DNA of 64,000 bases from Cruoricaptor ignavus (GTDB lineage Bacteria > Bacteroidota > Bacteroidia > Flavobacteriales > Weeksellaceae). The stretch spans positions 62,001-126,000 of the forward strand of contig NZ_FQYI01000001.1 in the NCBI RefSeq assembly GCF_900141665.1, in the 5' to 3' direction. The notes beneath the pieces are model-generated. The model was not told the origin of the DNA. It worked only from the letters and a program-made list of their open reading frames with translations, and ran no database searches. Below, piece after piece: positions 37,701 through 46,042 of this stretch (its first letter is position 1; each line of letters begins with the position of its first letter). A program made the translations under genes and the position numbers.

Positions 37701-37892
37701 GAAGGTGCAGAGGTGCAAAGGCCTTTGGCCACGGTAGTTATCGGCGGTTTGATGCTTGCCACATTTCTCACGCTGTTTCTGCTGCCAATTATGTACATTT
37801 GGTTCGAGACGCATTTTCCCAACAAAGAACGGAAATCGGAAACCGAAGCCAACCAAGAATTAATTGTTTCACCAAACAACGAAATCGGATGA
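34707..37892 (+). CDS. CusA/CzcA-type heavy-metal RND efflux pump
   Basis: This 1061-residue inner-membrane proton antiporter belongs to the HME-RND family. The start MLNKIIEFSIKNKFIIILM, the TM4 motif GALDFGLIVDGAVIIVEA (about 397-414) with its proton-relay acids, and two large periplasmic loops are present. A second membrane half from about 880 carries GVAVLNGIVLVAEF. It exports monovalent (Cu/Ag) or divalent (Zn/Co/Cd) ions; which one cannot be decided here. The stop overlaps the next start by 4 nt (ATGA), so TolC-like and adaptor genes are translationally coupled behind it. Confidence 0.94.
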   Translation: MLNKIIEFSIKNKFIIILMTLGLISFGIYETTKLPIDAVPDITDNQVQIITVSPSLGAPDVERFITFPLEQANNNIEGIKEMRSFSRFGLSVITIVFDEKINVHLARQQVAERLQQVSTEIPQNLGTPTMAPISTGLGEIYQYIIRPKKGYEHRYNAMELRTIQDWIVRRQLLGTEGVADVASFGGDLKQYEVAVNPASLKAMGVTISEVFDALSANNQNTGGAYIEKAASVLFIRTEGLLANIQDIENTVIKNLDDGTPIYIKNIGKVQLGKAVRYGAMTYNGEGEVAGAVVMMMKGANSNQVIADVKARIAEIQKTLPEGVIIEPFLDRTKMVNNAISTVKKNLMEGALIVVFVLVLFLGNFRAGFLVASVIPLSMLFAIIMMNLFGVSGNLMSLGALDFGLIVDGAVIIVEAVLHRFHQIPGITQQKISQKTMDREVQASASKMMNSAVFGQMIILIVYLPILTLEGIEGKMFKPMAQTVIFALLGAFILSLTYIPVMSSLVLSRKISGKKTISDKMMEKAESLYEKWLAKVLQVPKLVFIGVSILFGISIFVMSRLGGEFIPTLPEGDFAVDTRVLPGSNLKTSTEAVLQSQKVLLKKFPEIEKIVGKTGSSEIPTDPMPIDASDMMIILKPRKEWTSAKTYDELAEKMTEELQRNIIGVTYSFQYPVNMRFNELMSGARQDVVCKIFGEDLDSLKVYAEKLGEISKKVKGAQNIFVEPISGIPQIVITYNRAALSQYGLNLGDVNNIVNTAFAGQAAGSVYEGEKKFDLVVRLDEEQRQNLENVSNLLISTPSGIEIPLSAVAQVELKESVNQIQRENAQRRIIVGFNVRNRDIQSTVADLQKEVEQNLKLPAGYSVSYGGSFENLQQAKARLGIAVPVSLLLILLMLYFAFRSVKYGLLIFTAIPLSAIGGIFALWLRGMNFSISAGVGFIALFGVAVLNGIVLVAEFNRQKQFHSDLKSVVKAGGNTRLRPVLMTAFVASLGFLPMALSQGEGAEVQRPLATVVIGGLMLATFLTLFLLPIMYIWFETHFPNKERKSETEANQELIVSPNNEIG

Positions 37893-39115
37893 AAAATTTG
37901 TTCAAGAAATATGTTTTAGCCTTCATAATTTTAAATGCTCAGCAAGCGTTTTCGCAAATTCCCATTTCGCTGGAAACCGCTGTGGATAAGGCTTTTCAGA
38001 ATAATCTCACTTTGCAGAACGGATTGTTGAGAATTGAGTATCAGGACAGAATCCGCAGTTCTTACCGTGAAATTGAGCCGCTACAAATTACCGCAGAATT
38101 AGGGCAGATGAATTCCATTTATTTTGACAACCGGTTTTCCGCCACGCAAACTTTCCGTCTGCCGAAATTCTACAACGCACAGAAAATGGTGCTGGAAGAA
38201 GAGTGGAAAAATGCAGGGATGCATCTCGAAATTCAGAAATGGCAGCTGAGAAAGGAGCTGGCGCTGATTTACAACAACCTGAATTACCTCGATGAAAAGG
38301 AAAAACTGCTGCAGCAAGCCGACAGCATTTACCGTAATTTTTTCCGAAACGCAGAACTCAGACTAAAAGCCGGCGAAAGCAGCATCCTGGAAAAAACCAC
38401 GGCAGAAGCCTACCGCAGCGAAGCGCAAATGCAGCTAAACGGCATCAGGAAAGACAGGGAAATTCTTCTGTTTCAATTTAATAATCTGATCAACGGCTCG
38501 GAAAAATTCACGAATGAAAGCGGTAGTTTTTTCAGCCAGGACCTGATGCCGTTGCCGGAAAATTTTGGTGAAAATTCCTTTGTTTTGCGCCAGCTTCAGC
38601 AGCAGAAAAATATCGAAAACGCAAGATTGGAAGCCGAGAAAGCGAAACTTTTGCCGAGCTTCAGCATTGGCGTAAATTCGATGACGATGAAGGGTGCTGG
38701 TGCGGATAATAAGGAGTACGATTACTCGAAACGCTTTCACAGCGCGCAAATTGGCGTGGCGATTCCGCTGTTTACAGGTGCGCAGAAATCCGTGATTGAA
38801 GGCCAGAAAATCAACCAGCAAATTGCGGAAAATAACTATGCCATCGGGCTGAAACAGCTGCAAAACCAGTATGCGCAGAGCTTTGGCGAATTTGAAAAAC
38901 TGAAATCGGAAGTGGATTATTACAAAACGGCGGGCATTGCCAATGCGGAAAAAATTCTGTTCACCGCCAATCTTCTGCTGAAGGAAGGCGAAACGGATTA
39001 TCTGGAATATTCCATTTTGGTGAATCAGGCGCTGGAAATTAAAAACAAATACATCGATGCACAGAAGCTGCTCAACGAAAAAATCATCGAGCTGAATGCA
39101 TTGCACAATCAATAA
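37889..39115 (+). CDS. TolC-family outer-membrane efflux protein
   Basis: The product is 408 residues from ATG 37889, which overlaps the pump stop; the open frame back to 37799 lies inside the pump gene and is not used. The signal peptide ends AFSQ. The rest is helical and rich in Gln, Ala and Glu with two related halves, as in outer-membrane efflux channels (ETAVDKAFQNN, and GVAIPLFTGAQKSVIEGQKIN near 290-315). It forms the outer-membrane exit for the RND pump. Confidence 0.88.
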   Translation: MKNLFKKYVLAFIILNAQQAFSQIPISLETAVDKAFQNNLTLQNGLLRIEYQDRIRSSYREIEPLQITAELGQMNSIYFDNRFSATQTFRLPKFYNAQKMVLEEEWKNAGMHLEIQKWQLRKELALIYNNLNYLDEKEKLLQQADSIYRNFFRNAELRLKAGESSILEKTTAEAYRSEAQMQLNGIRKDREILLFQFNNLINGSEKFTNESGSFFSQDLMPLPENFGENSFVLRQLQQQKNIENARLEAEKAKLLPSFSIGVNSMTMKGAGADNKEYDYSKRFHSAQIGVAIPLFTGAQKSVIEGQKINQQIAENNYAIGLKQLQNQYAQSFGEFEKLKSEVDYYKTAGIANAEKILFTANLLLKEGETDYLEYSILVNQALEIKNKYIDAQKLLNEKIIELNALHNQ

Positions 39116-39133
39116 AAATTAACCATAAAATTT

Positions 39134-40273
39134 ATGAAAATGAAAAATTTTATCATAGCGTTTCTTGCGTTGGCAACGCTTTTTTCCTGCAAGCAAACTG
39201 AGGAGAAAGCGCAGGAACAATCTGCCATTTCTTCAGATGGCAACCAAATAACGCTCACGGAATTGCAGAAGAAAAACGCCGGAATTGAAGTGGCAACGCT
39301 TGATAATCAGGACATTGCACACAAAATTCTGCTGAACGGTACGGTAGATGTGCCCCCGCAAGGTATGGCGAGCGTTTCGTCTCAGCTGGGCGGCATTGTG
39401 AAATCCGCAAATTTTCTTCCCGGCAATTTCGTAAAACGCGGGCAAACCCTTGCCGTAATTGAAAATCCTGAAATGGTGCAGATGCAGCAGGATTACCTTC
39501 AGGCGAAAGCCAATCATAACCTGGCAAGGCAGAATGCGGAACGCCAAAGCTACCTGAGCAAACATCAGGCGGTTTCTGCAAAACAGGCACAAATTGCGCA
39601 AACCGAAGCGCAGACGCAGAACATAGCGGTGCAGGGTTTGGCGGGAAGGCTCTCGGCAATTGGTGTGAATCCTAACAGCGTTTCTTCGGGAAGCATCCAA
39701 AGAACGATGGCGGTACGGTCGCCAATTTCTGGCTACATTTCTAAGGTGAACACGAATGTTGGGCAATATGCTGCGCCGGCAGAAATTCTGTTTGAAGTGG
39801 TGAACACCGAGCATCTGCAGCTGGCACTGAAAGTTTTTGAAAAAGATTTGAGCAAAATTTCCGTAGGACAGCGCATTTACGCCTTTACCAATGACAATCC
39901 TGAGAAAAAATATCCGGCGGAAATCAAGGTGATTTCCAAAGATTTCGATGCGGATAAAAGTGTGATGATTCACGCGCATTTTCTGGAAAAAGACCCGGCA
40001 TTAATCCCCGGAACCTTTATGAATGCTGAGGTGGAAACCGATACGCGCCAGGGCCTTGCGGTGCCTGATGATGCGGTGGTAAGCTGGGAAGGAAGGCAGT
40101 ATATCTTTGAAGAAGTGGCGCAGAATACATACCGGATGTTCCCGGTTTCCATCGGAAATTCTGAAAACGGTTTTACGCAGCTGGTGAATTTTGATGTGAA
40201 TAATGCCTCGAAAAAGTTTGTAACGAAGGGCGCTTACCAACTTCTGATGGCGCTGAAAAATGAGGAAGAGTAA
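39134..40273 (+). CDS. Periplasmic adaptor of RND metal efflux (CusB/CzcB type)
   Basis: This 379-residue lipoprotein has a lipobox (LFSC, Cys20). The biotinyl-lipoyl-like halves (LGGIVKSANFLPGNFVKRGQTL near 92-113 and VRSPISGYISKVNTNVGQY near 195) flank a helical hairpin. The beta-barrel region (GQRIYAFTND) follows. It links the pump at 34707 to the TolC-like channel. The three genes are in the order pump, channel, adaptor. No His-rich metal-binding extension is present. Confidence 0.9.
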   Translation: MKMKNFIIAFLALATLFSCKQTEEKAQEQSAISSDGNQITLTELQKKNAGIEVATLDNQDIAHKILLNGTVDVPPQGMASVSSQLGGIVKSANFLPGNFVKRGQTLAVIENPEMVQMQQDYLQAKANHNLARQNAERQSYLSKHQAVSAKQAQIAQTEAQTQNIAVQGLAGRLSAIGVNPNSVSSGSIQRTMAVRSPISGYISKVNTNVGQYAAPAEILFEVVNTEHLQLALKVFEKDLSKISVGQRIYAFTNDNPEKKYPAEIKVISKDFDADKSVMIHAHFLEKDPALIPGTFMNAEVETDTRQGLAVPDDAVVSWEGRQYIFEEVAQNTYRMFPVSIGNSENGFTQLVNFDVNNASKKFVTKGAYQLLMALKNEEE

Positions 40274-40284
40274 AGATTTTAAAT

Positions 40285-41005
40285 ATGAAAGAAAACAAGG
40301 ATATCATGCTGGAAAATCATCTGGACAACCACTTCATCAACCGCACCAACTGGCTTCGTGCGGCGGTTTTAGGTGCGAACGATGCGATAATTTCCTTATC
40401 CAGTTTGGCAATTGGCGTTGCCGCTGCAAGCACGACCAGAGAGCCGATTCTGCTTGCCACTACAGCGGGTCTGGTGGCTGGTGTCATCTCGATGGCTGCT
40501 GGTGAATATGTGTCCGTAAGTTCGCAGACAGACATTGAAAAGGCCGACATTGAGCGCGAAAGGCAGGAGCTGCAGGAAATGCCCGCAGAAGAACTGGAAA
40601 TGCTGACGCAGATTTACCAAAAGCGCGGACTGAAGCGGGAAATAGCGATGACGGTGGCAAGAGAGCTTACGGAAAAAAGATGCCTTGGCAGCGCACATCC
40701 GTGATGAACTGGGCATCACGGAAACCAGCCAGTCCAATCCTATGCAGGCGGCCTTTGCTTCCGGCGCAGCCTTTAGTTGCGGCGGCATTATGCCACTGCT
40801 CGTCACGCTTTTCGCACCGGTGCAAAGTATGGAATACTGGCTTTACGGCTTCACGATTTTATTCCTCATCATTCTCGGCGTGATTTCCGCGAAAACAGGC
40901 GGCTCAAGCGTTCCGAAGGCCATCATCCGCATCACGATTTGGGGAACGGTGGCGATGATTTTGTCTGCCTTGGTGGGCTATCTCTTTGGCGTGAATGTGA
41001 GTTGA
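40285..41005 (+). pseudogene. VIT1/CCC1-family ion transporter with one frameshift
   Basis: The first frame (ATG 40285) encodes the N-terminal half: NWLRAAVLGANDAIISLSSL and AGVISMAAGEYVSVSSQ, both typical of VIT/CCC1 iron-manganese transporters. It runs into 'ELTEK' and then off frame, stopping at 40704. The second half resumes in the +1 frame as DALAAHIRDELGI and continues through two more membrane segments to 41005. Removing one A from the A6 run at 40673-40678 restores a 239-residue protein of normal length. It is either a recent mutation, a phase-variable tract or a sequencing error. It lies 11 nt after the efflux adaptor gene. Confidence 0.88.
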
Positions 41006-41010
41006 GAGAT

Positions 41011-41388
41011 TTATTCTGCAGCGGTGTAGGTCGTGAAATCAATCGGCACATTGTTCGTGTCCATTATCACGAAATGCCTTTCGCCCCAAGGTTCATCGCG
41101 GATGTCCAGATAGATTTCCACGCCTTTTTGCTTAAGCTCGTGGTAGTAGGCATCCACATCGTCCACCTCGATGTTCAGGTAAATGCCCTTGCCATCGTAG
41201 GCTGGGTGAAAAATCGGATCCTGGCTAGGGTGATTCGGCATCAGGAAACTGATTTCAGAGCGTCCGTTCGGCGTGCTCATCAGGATGAAAAAATCCGCCT
41301 CGTACACTACGGAAAAATTCAAAACTTCCGTGTAAAACATTTTCGATTCCTCTAAATTCTGCGTAATAATTCCCGGTTTCAGTTGCAT
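41011..41388 (-). CDS. VOC (glyoxalase/bleomycin-resistance) family protein
   Basis: The 125-residue protein has the paired beta-alpha-beta-beta-beta units of the vicinal oxygen chelate fold: LEESKMFYTEVLNF near residue 12 and VDDVDAYYHELKQKG near 75. It ends with PWGERHFVIMDTNNVPIDF. Substrate cannot be told from sequence; members include metal enzymes and antibiotic-binding proteins. It converges with the VIT gene with a 5-nt gap and no visible terminator. Confidence 0.85.
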   Translation of the reverse strand: MQLKPGIITQNLEESKMFYTEVLNFSVVYEADFFILMSTPNGRSEISFLMPNHPSQDPIFHPAYDGKGIYLNIEVDDVDAYYHELKQKGVEIYLDIRDEPWGERHFVIMDTNNVPIDFTTYTAAE

Positions 41389-41471
41389 TGTGGTAAAAAT
41401 TTTATGGGTGATTTAATGCCGCAAAATTCAAAATATTCCCTCACCGGAAATTGTAAAAAACGGACATTCTT

Positions 41472-42278
41472 TTATTTTGAAAATGCTTCGCCCGGCGTGA
41501 TGCCGTAAAAAGTTTTGAACTCTTTTATAAAATGCGCCTGGTCGTGGTAGCTTTCATCAAAAAATATATTCCTGCGCTGCAAACCAGAAGATGAAAGCTG
41601 CTGCCTGAGTATCGTTTGCAGCCGGACCACCTGACTGAAGATTTTCGGCGAAGCACCAATGTAATATTCAAAATACCGCCTCAGTTGCCGCTCGCTCAAT
41701 CCGGTGTCAATGTCGCCAATTTTAATGTTGCCGCCGGATTTTAAAATCATGGCCAGTGCGTTGTAAAATCGCTGGTCTTCTACAAAATCAATATTCTGCA
41801 GTTTCTTTTTTAGAAAATCGTCAAGTGAATTTATGACCTTATCAGAATGCAATTCCGGTGGGATGTTTGAAATAAAAGTTGCGAAATCCGGAAGGATGTG
41901 CCGTAATTCCACTTCGGAATTATGCAGTTGCCTGGCATTAATCCGGAACATTTGCGAGAAAAAAGACGGCAGAAAGCGTATCCCGAAATACCGAAATTTT
42001 CTGCCTAAATTGAACTGCACAAACCTTCGGCAGAAGCCCATCGTGTAGCTTTCCGCAGGGTTTATCCTGTTGAAATACACATCGGTGCAGCCGTCGGCAA
42101 CCACTCTGTACACATAATCCTCAGCAAGCGGTTTTTCCGAATAAAGTTCCCAATAGCAAAAGACGGCGTGCTGCAAATGCCTTGCAGGAGGGTACTCCTC
42201 ATAAACAACGGCATCGTTGCTGCCGGAAACTGGCTGCTGCGGTGCATAGAAATTTCGGATGACAGAGAAGGTGTTCAT
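41472..42278 (-). CDS. AraC-family transcriptional regulator
   Basis: The 268-residue regulator has an N-terminal sensory domain of a type common in Bacteroidota (YEEYPPARHLQHAVFCYWEL, VVADGCTDVYFN). The C-terminal double helix-turn-helix spans about 165-265: GLSERQLRRYFEYYIGASPK and DQAHFIKEFKTFYGITPGEA. The DNA target is unknown. It lies upstream of the VOC gene on the same strand with an 83-nt gap and may control it. Confidence 0.85.
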   Translation of the reverse strand: MNTFSVIRNFYAPQQPVSGSNDAVVYEEYPPARHLQHAVFCYWELYSEKPLAEDYVYRVVADGCTDVYFNRINPAESYTMGFCRRFVQFNLGRKFRYFGIRFLPSFFSQMFRINARQLHNSEVELRHILPDFATFISNIPPELHSDKVINSLDDFLKKKLQNIDFVEDQRFYNALAMILKSGGNIKIGDIDTGLSERQLRRYFEYYIGASPKIFSQVVRLQTILRQQLSSSGLQRRNIFFDESYHDQAHFIKEFKTFYGITPGEAFSK

Positions 42279-42323
42279 AAAATTATCAGTGAAGGTAGGA
42301 AATTGCTGAGGAACGGAGCATAG

Positions 42324-42572
42324 ATTGCCGTAAATTTAGCACTCCGAATTCTACCGAGATTTCAAGTAAAAGAATGCGCAGAAAAAGTTTCCGGAACAGG
42401 AACACCGCGTGACTTCATCAGCTTCAATACGGCGGAAATCAAGGTAATCCGATTTGATGAAGCGGCGGAGAACTGCAGCGAGATTAATGACGAGGTTTAC
42501 CAGCCCGCCGAAATGACGCCGCTGTACGATGCCGATGTAGTGCAGAATTTCTTCCAGCCGGATGAAGATTAA
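42324..42572 (+). other. Start-less open frame, probable gene remnant
   Basis: An 82-codon stretch after a TAG reads protein-like: VSGTPRDFISFNTAEIKVI, FDEAAENCSEINDEVYQ, then VVQNFFQPDED. It has no ATG except an internal one near its end. It fills most of the 42279-42647 gap. It may use an unusual start, or be the tail of a gene whose 5' part was lost. I do not recognise the family. Confidence 0.35.
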
Positions 42573-42647
42573 TACGGGATTTCCTTCGGTAAGTGAAGGG
42601 AAAATTTCGTAATTATACGGCAGATTTTAACAATAAATTAAAATATC

Positions 42648-43637
42648 GTGTGGTTTCAGGATCTGGTGGGCTTCCAGGAAATATCGGCGGAGAATGTGCT
42701 GGAGAATATTGCGCTGGAAGGCGAGTTTTTGACTTCCGCGATAAACGGCAGAAGCTTGCGCTGTGGAAGGCTGGAAATCCCCACGCTGCAGGAATTGCGT
42801 GAGAGGACACCGCTTTCGGATTTCGAAGGGAAGATACAGCTGGAGGAAGTCGTGGGGGATGCGATGGCGCTGCACAAGGATATCGCCAATGAAAACGCGG
42901 TATTTCAGGCGGCATCGCAATTTAACCTGCTGGAAATGGCGGGCCCGGGCATCACGCCGGAAGCCGGAGTTGACGGCTACGAAAACGATAAGACTCAGGG
43001 GCCTGCCTGCGCCATTGCCTGTGGCGCGGGAACGATTTACCGGAACTACTTCGTGCCGCTGAACGGTAGGATTGGGCAAAGTGCTGATAATCAGATTGAT
43101 TGCCTGGAGGAAATAGGCAGGATCCTGGGGAATGACGGCGATTCACTTTGGGAGATTCGGAACGGCTACGCGATGTTTTCCGAGGAGGGCTTGGCAACCC
43201 TTAATGGACGGCTGGCGGATTTAACAGGTGAGGAACGCGAAAATCTGAAGGCGCAACTGAAGGTGGGCATACAGTGGAATACGGAAGTTACGGCGGCGGA
43301 AAGCGGACATACGGTGTCGCAGGTTTACTGTTCGGCATTGCCGGTGGGCTATCATTATTTCGGGGATTCATCGGCATTTGAGGCATTCTCTCGGCTGATA
43401 TTGGAAGCCGCATACGAGGCCACATTTTATGCAGCGGTGGAAAACTGGCGGCGCGCGAAATCGCCCAAACTTTTCCTGACATTAGTTGGTGGCGGCGTTT
43501 TCGGAAACGAAACTTGCTGGATTCTGGATGCCATCAACATCAGCCTTGAAAAATTCCGCGAAGTTCCGCTGGAAGTCAAGGTGGTGAGCTACGGGAGTTT
43601 GAATAGTCAGGTAGGGGCGTTCTGCCAAAAGTTTTAA
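42648..43637 (+). CDS. Conserved hypothetical protein, possibly macro-domain-like
   Basis: The product is 329 residues starting with GTG at 42648 (MWFQDLVGFQEIS). Highly ordered motifs include LFQ-like 'NENAVFQAASQFNLLEM' near 80-97, GPACAIACGAGTIYRNYF near 115, and KVGIQWNTEVT and SQVYCSALPVGY near 205-235. LTLVGGGVFGNETCWI follows near 285. The 'GGGVFGN' loop followed by a helix is reminiscent of macro domains that bind ADP-ribose, but this is only a resemblance. No signal peptide, so it is cytoplasmic. It stands alone, followed by a lipoprotein gene 36 nt later. Confidence 0.7.
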   Translation: MWFQDLVGFQEISAENVLENIALEGEFLTSAINGRSLRCGRLEIPTLQELRERTPLSDFEGKIQLEEVVGDAMALHKDIANENAVFQAASQFNLLEMAGPGITPEAGVDGYENDKTQGPACAIACGAGTIYRNYFVPLNGRIGQSADNQIDCLEEIGRILGNDGDSLWEIRNGYAMFSEEGLATLNGRLADLTGEERENLKAQLKVGIQWNTEVTAAESGHTVSQVYCSALPVGYHYFGDSSAFEAFSRLILEAAYEATFYAAVENWRRAKSPKLFLTLVGGGVFGNETCWILDAINISLEKFREVPLEVKVVSYGSLNSQVGAFCQKF

Positions 43638-43673
43638 ATTTACCAGTCTCAAACTTCAAATCTTAGACTAATT

Positions 43674-44102
43674 ATGTTCCGAAGAATATTTCCCGTGCTG
43701 ATGATTGCTTTAGTAATTTCCTGTGAATCAAAAAATTCCGGAAAGGTGGAAGATAAGGCGGACAGCCAGAATGCTGAAAGTTTTGAGCTGGTAAAAAAGG
43801 TGGAGGCGCTGGATCTATCGGTGGAGGGTGCGCAGATTGCTTTGCTGAGAAATAATGCCTATGCGGACTCGCTGATTAAGGCGGAAATTTACGGAGAAAC
43901 CGGGCAGTCGGAATATGAGTTTTATTTTAACGGCCAACTAAATCAGGCGAAGGAAAAGCGCTTCCGCTATAGGCAGCACCTGAACGAAAACAGCAATCCG
44001 GAGCTGATTCCGGACGGTGAGCAGACGCTGGAAACTTCCAAGGAATCAGCGGAAGAGCTGACCGCACTTTATAAAACCTGCAGAGATAAATTAGGAATTT
44101 AA
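43674..44102 (+). CDS. Small lipoprotein, function unknown
   Basis: The 142-residue product has a lipoprotein signal (FPVLMIALVISC, Cys17). The remainder is a charged, mainly helical domain ending ALYKTCRDKLGI. No family was recognised. It converges with the TPM-domain gene at 44122 and no terminator is visible in the 19-nt gap. Confidence 0.7.
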   Translation: MFRRIFPVLMIALVISCESKNSGKVEDKADSQNAESFELVKKVEALDLSVEGAQIALLRNNAYADSLIKAEIYGETGQSEYEFYFNGQLNQAKEKRFRYRQHLNENSNPELIPDGEQTLETSKESAEELTALYKTCRDKLGI

Positions 44103-44121
44103 AACCTTAAAATTCAGAACA

Positions 44122-44934
44122 TTACCAGCTCCCCGAGGCACCTCCGCCACCGAAGCTTCCCCCTCCTCCGAAGCCGCCAAAGCCGCCAAAGGAGCCGCCG
44201 CCGCGCCCGAAAGAGCCACCGCCAAAACCCCCACCCATAGGCGGATACGGGAAGAAGCCACCGGTAACCACACGCCTGCCGCGCCGCGAAAGAATCACAT
44301 CGTCACCGCGGCGGTATCCCCTGCCTCCGCCTCCTCCGCCGAACAGTATGCGCAGGATGATGAGAATGATAAACAAGGTAAGGAGGAAGCGCACAAGATC
44401 GAAAGCTTCGGGCCCGGGCTGTTTTGCTTTCGGGCTGAATTTCCCCTGCACCGCCTCCATAATCGCGGAAGTCCCCCGATTGATGCCCTCGTAATAATTG
44501 CCCTGCCGGAAATGCGGCGTCACGATATAATCGAGAATCTGCCCAGCTACGGATGCCGTGAGGTACTGCTCCACTGCCCTGCCTTGCTGGATGCTCATCG
44601 TGCGGTCTTCCGTGGCTATGAGAAACACCACGCCGTTATCCACGCCCTTCTGCCCTATCTGCCATTTCTGCCCGAACATTGTGGCGAGGAAATTCACATC
44701 CTCGCCTTTTGTGGAAGGGATGATGATGACCTCGATCTGAGTAGAGGTAGAATCTGCAAAGGCAATAAGCTTTCTGTTCAATGCCTGCCGCTCCTCGGGG
44801 CTCAGGATGCCCGCCTCATCGTACACGGGATAGAGGACCGCGGGCTTTTCGGGAATGCGGTACTGAGCAAAGGCACAGAACCCGCTGAAGAAAAAAGATA
44901 AAAGTAAAAGGATTTTATGAAAATGTAATCTCAT
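44122..44934 (-). CDS. TPM-domain membrane protein with Gly-rich tail
   Basis: The product is 270 residues if started at ATG 44934, which gives a clean signal peptide (ending FAQ); ATG 44946 would add four. A TPM (DUF477/Psb32-like) domain covers about 35-160: YDEAGILSPEERQALNRKL, STQIEVIIIP and GVVFLIATEDRTMSIQ. One membrane segment is at about 180-200, and then a tail of Gly/Phe/Ser repeats. TPM proteins occur with LemA in many bacteria and are linked to membrane protein assembly or envelope stress. The gene overlaps the preceding TPM gene by 20 nt or more. Confidence 0.88.
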   Translation of the reverse strand: MRLHFHKILLLLSFFFSGFCAFAQYRIPEKPAVLYPVYDEAGILSPEERQALNRKLIAFADSTSTQIEVIIIPSTKGEDVNFLATMFGQKWQIGQKGVDNGVVFLIATEDRTMSIQQGRAVEQYLTASVAGQILDYIVTPHFRQGNYYEGINRGTSAIMEAVQGKFSPKAKQPGPEAFDLVRFLLTLFIILIILRILFGGGGGGRGYRRGDDVILSRRGRRVVTGGFFPYPPMGGGFGGGSFGRGGGSFGGFGGFGGGGSFGGGGASGSW

Positions 44935-45361
44935 CCGGGAGTTCATTGATATTATTTTCTTCGGAAGGAAAGAATTTCTTCAGTTCCTTGCCGGTCACCA
45001 GCACGGCATCCCTGAGGGCAGAGAAATAATTGCCCCGCTGAAACTCTGCCGTAATCTCATCGTGCAGCCGGTCCCAGAAGCTCTGATGCACTTCTCGGTG
45101 GATGCCCTCGTCCCCGATGATGGTAAGGTACCGCTGCTCGAAATTCACATGGAAAAGCACGCCGTTGCGCTCTGCGGTTTTGTCCATCCCCAGCCGCTGA
45201 AAGGCAGCATAAGCCACTTTGGCATTATCCCTCGGCTCGTCGGTGATTTCGTCTGTGGTGTTGTCTATGTGGATACGGATCTCTCCGGAGGTGTGGCCTT
45301 CCGCTACCTGAATAGCCTCCACGAGGGAGGCCATTTCTTCGTCAGATAAATACTCCGTCAT
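44915..45361 (-). CDS. TPM-domain protein without signal peptide
   Basis: The 148-residue product is a second TPM-domain protein (EEMASLVEAIQVAEGHTSGEIRIHI, RNGVLFHVNFEQRYLTIIGDEGIH). It lacks a signal peptide or obvious membrane segment. It lies 2 nt after the LemA gene and overlaps the next TPM gene, so the three are tightly coupled. Its exact role is unknown. Confidence 0.85.
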   Translation of the reverse strand: MTEYLSDEEMASLVEAIQVAEGHTSGEIRIHIDNTTDEITDEPRDNAKVAYAAFQRLGMDKTAERNGVLFHVNFEQRYLTIIGDEGIHREVHQSFWDRLHDEITAEFQRGNYFSALRDAVLVTGKELKKFFPSEENNINELPDEITFS

Positions 45362-45363
45362 AA

Positions 45364-45969
45364 TTATTTAAAAACTTCCGGAGCAGTTTCTGCACCTGCT
45401 GCAGCCTTAAAGTACGGCTTCTCCCTTTTATTGGTAAAATTCGCCAGGATGTTGTTTGGGAATGTGCTGATGGTAGTATTATAATCCTGTGCCGCCTCGT
45501 TGTAGTACACCGTTTCCGTACGGATGCTGTTTTCAATGGCGGTATATTCCCGCTGGAAGTTGATGTACTGCTGGTCGGCTTTCAGGTTGGGGTACTGCTC
45601 TACCACCGCCATCAGCCTGCTGAGGGCTCCCGTGAGCTGCCCCTGCGCCGCCTGAAATCTCGCCATATCCTGCTCAGTCATATTCGTAGGGTCCACGGTC
45701 ACGGAAGTCGCTCTGGAGCGGGCTTCTATTACATTGGTAAGTGTCTCCTGCTCAAACTGGGAGTAGGATTTGACAGCCCTCTCCAGGTTGGGGATCAGGT
45801 TCGCGCGTTTTTGATATACAGTCTCCACATTACTCCATTTGGAGTTTACATTCTGCTCCTTCGTCACGAAAGTATTGTAGCCATTCTTAGCCCACATAAA
45901 AAGAATCCCGCCGATTACCAGCAGCGCTATGCCGATGGTGCCCGCGCTCATACAGCCTCTGTTTCTCAT
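45364..45969 (-). CDS. LemA family protein
   Basis: The product is 201 residues from ATG 45969; the open frame to 46071 overlaps the divergent folA and is not used. After a short MRNRGCMSAG start come one membrane helix (IGIALLVIGGILFMWA) and the LemA helical body. The conserved segments are WSNVETVYQKRANLIPNLERAVK near 40-62 and YPNLKADQQYINFQREYTAIEN near 125. It is the first gene of the LemA-TPM-TPM operon. Function is not firmly known. Confidence 0.93.
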   Translation of the reverse strand: MRNRGCMSAGTIGIALLVIGGILFMWAKNGYNTFVTKEQNVNSKWSNVETVYQKRANLIPNLERAVKSYSQFEQETLTNVIEARSRATSVTVDPTNMTEQDMARFQAAQGQLTGALSRLMAVVEQYPNLKADQQYINFQREYTAIENSIRTETVYYNEAAQDYNTTISTFPNNILANFTNKREKPYFKAAAGAETAPEVFK

Positions 45970-46042
45970 AGTATTTTTTATAAAAGATTTGCGAGCGCCA
46001 ATATACAAATAATGTGCTAAATTTGTTAAAAATTTCAAAAAA

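Noticed and set aside
37799-37888. N-terminal extension of the TolC-family gene
   Set aside because: The extension lies inside the RND pump gene; the ATG at 37889 overlaps the pump stop and starts a signal peptide.
44512-44901. 129-codon plus-strand frame inside the TPM gene
   Set aside because: It is the reverse of a well-supported TPM coding region in a GC-rich gene.
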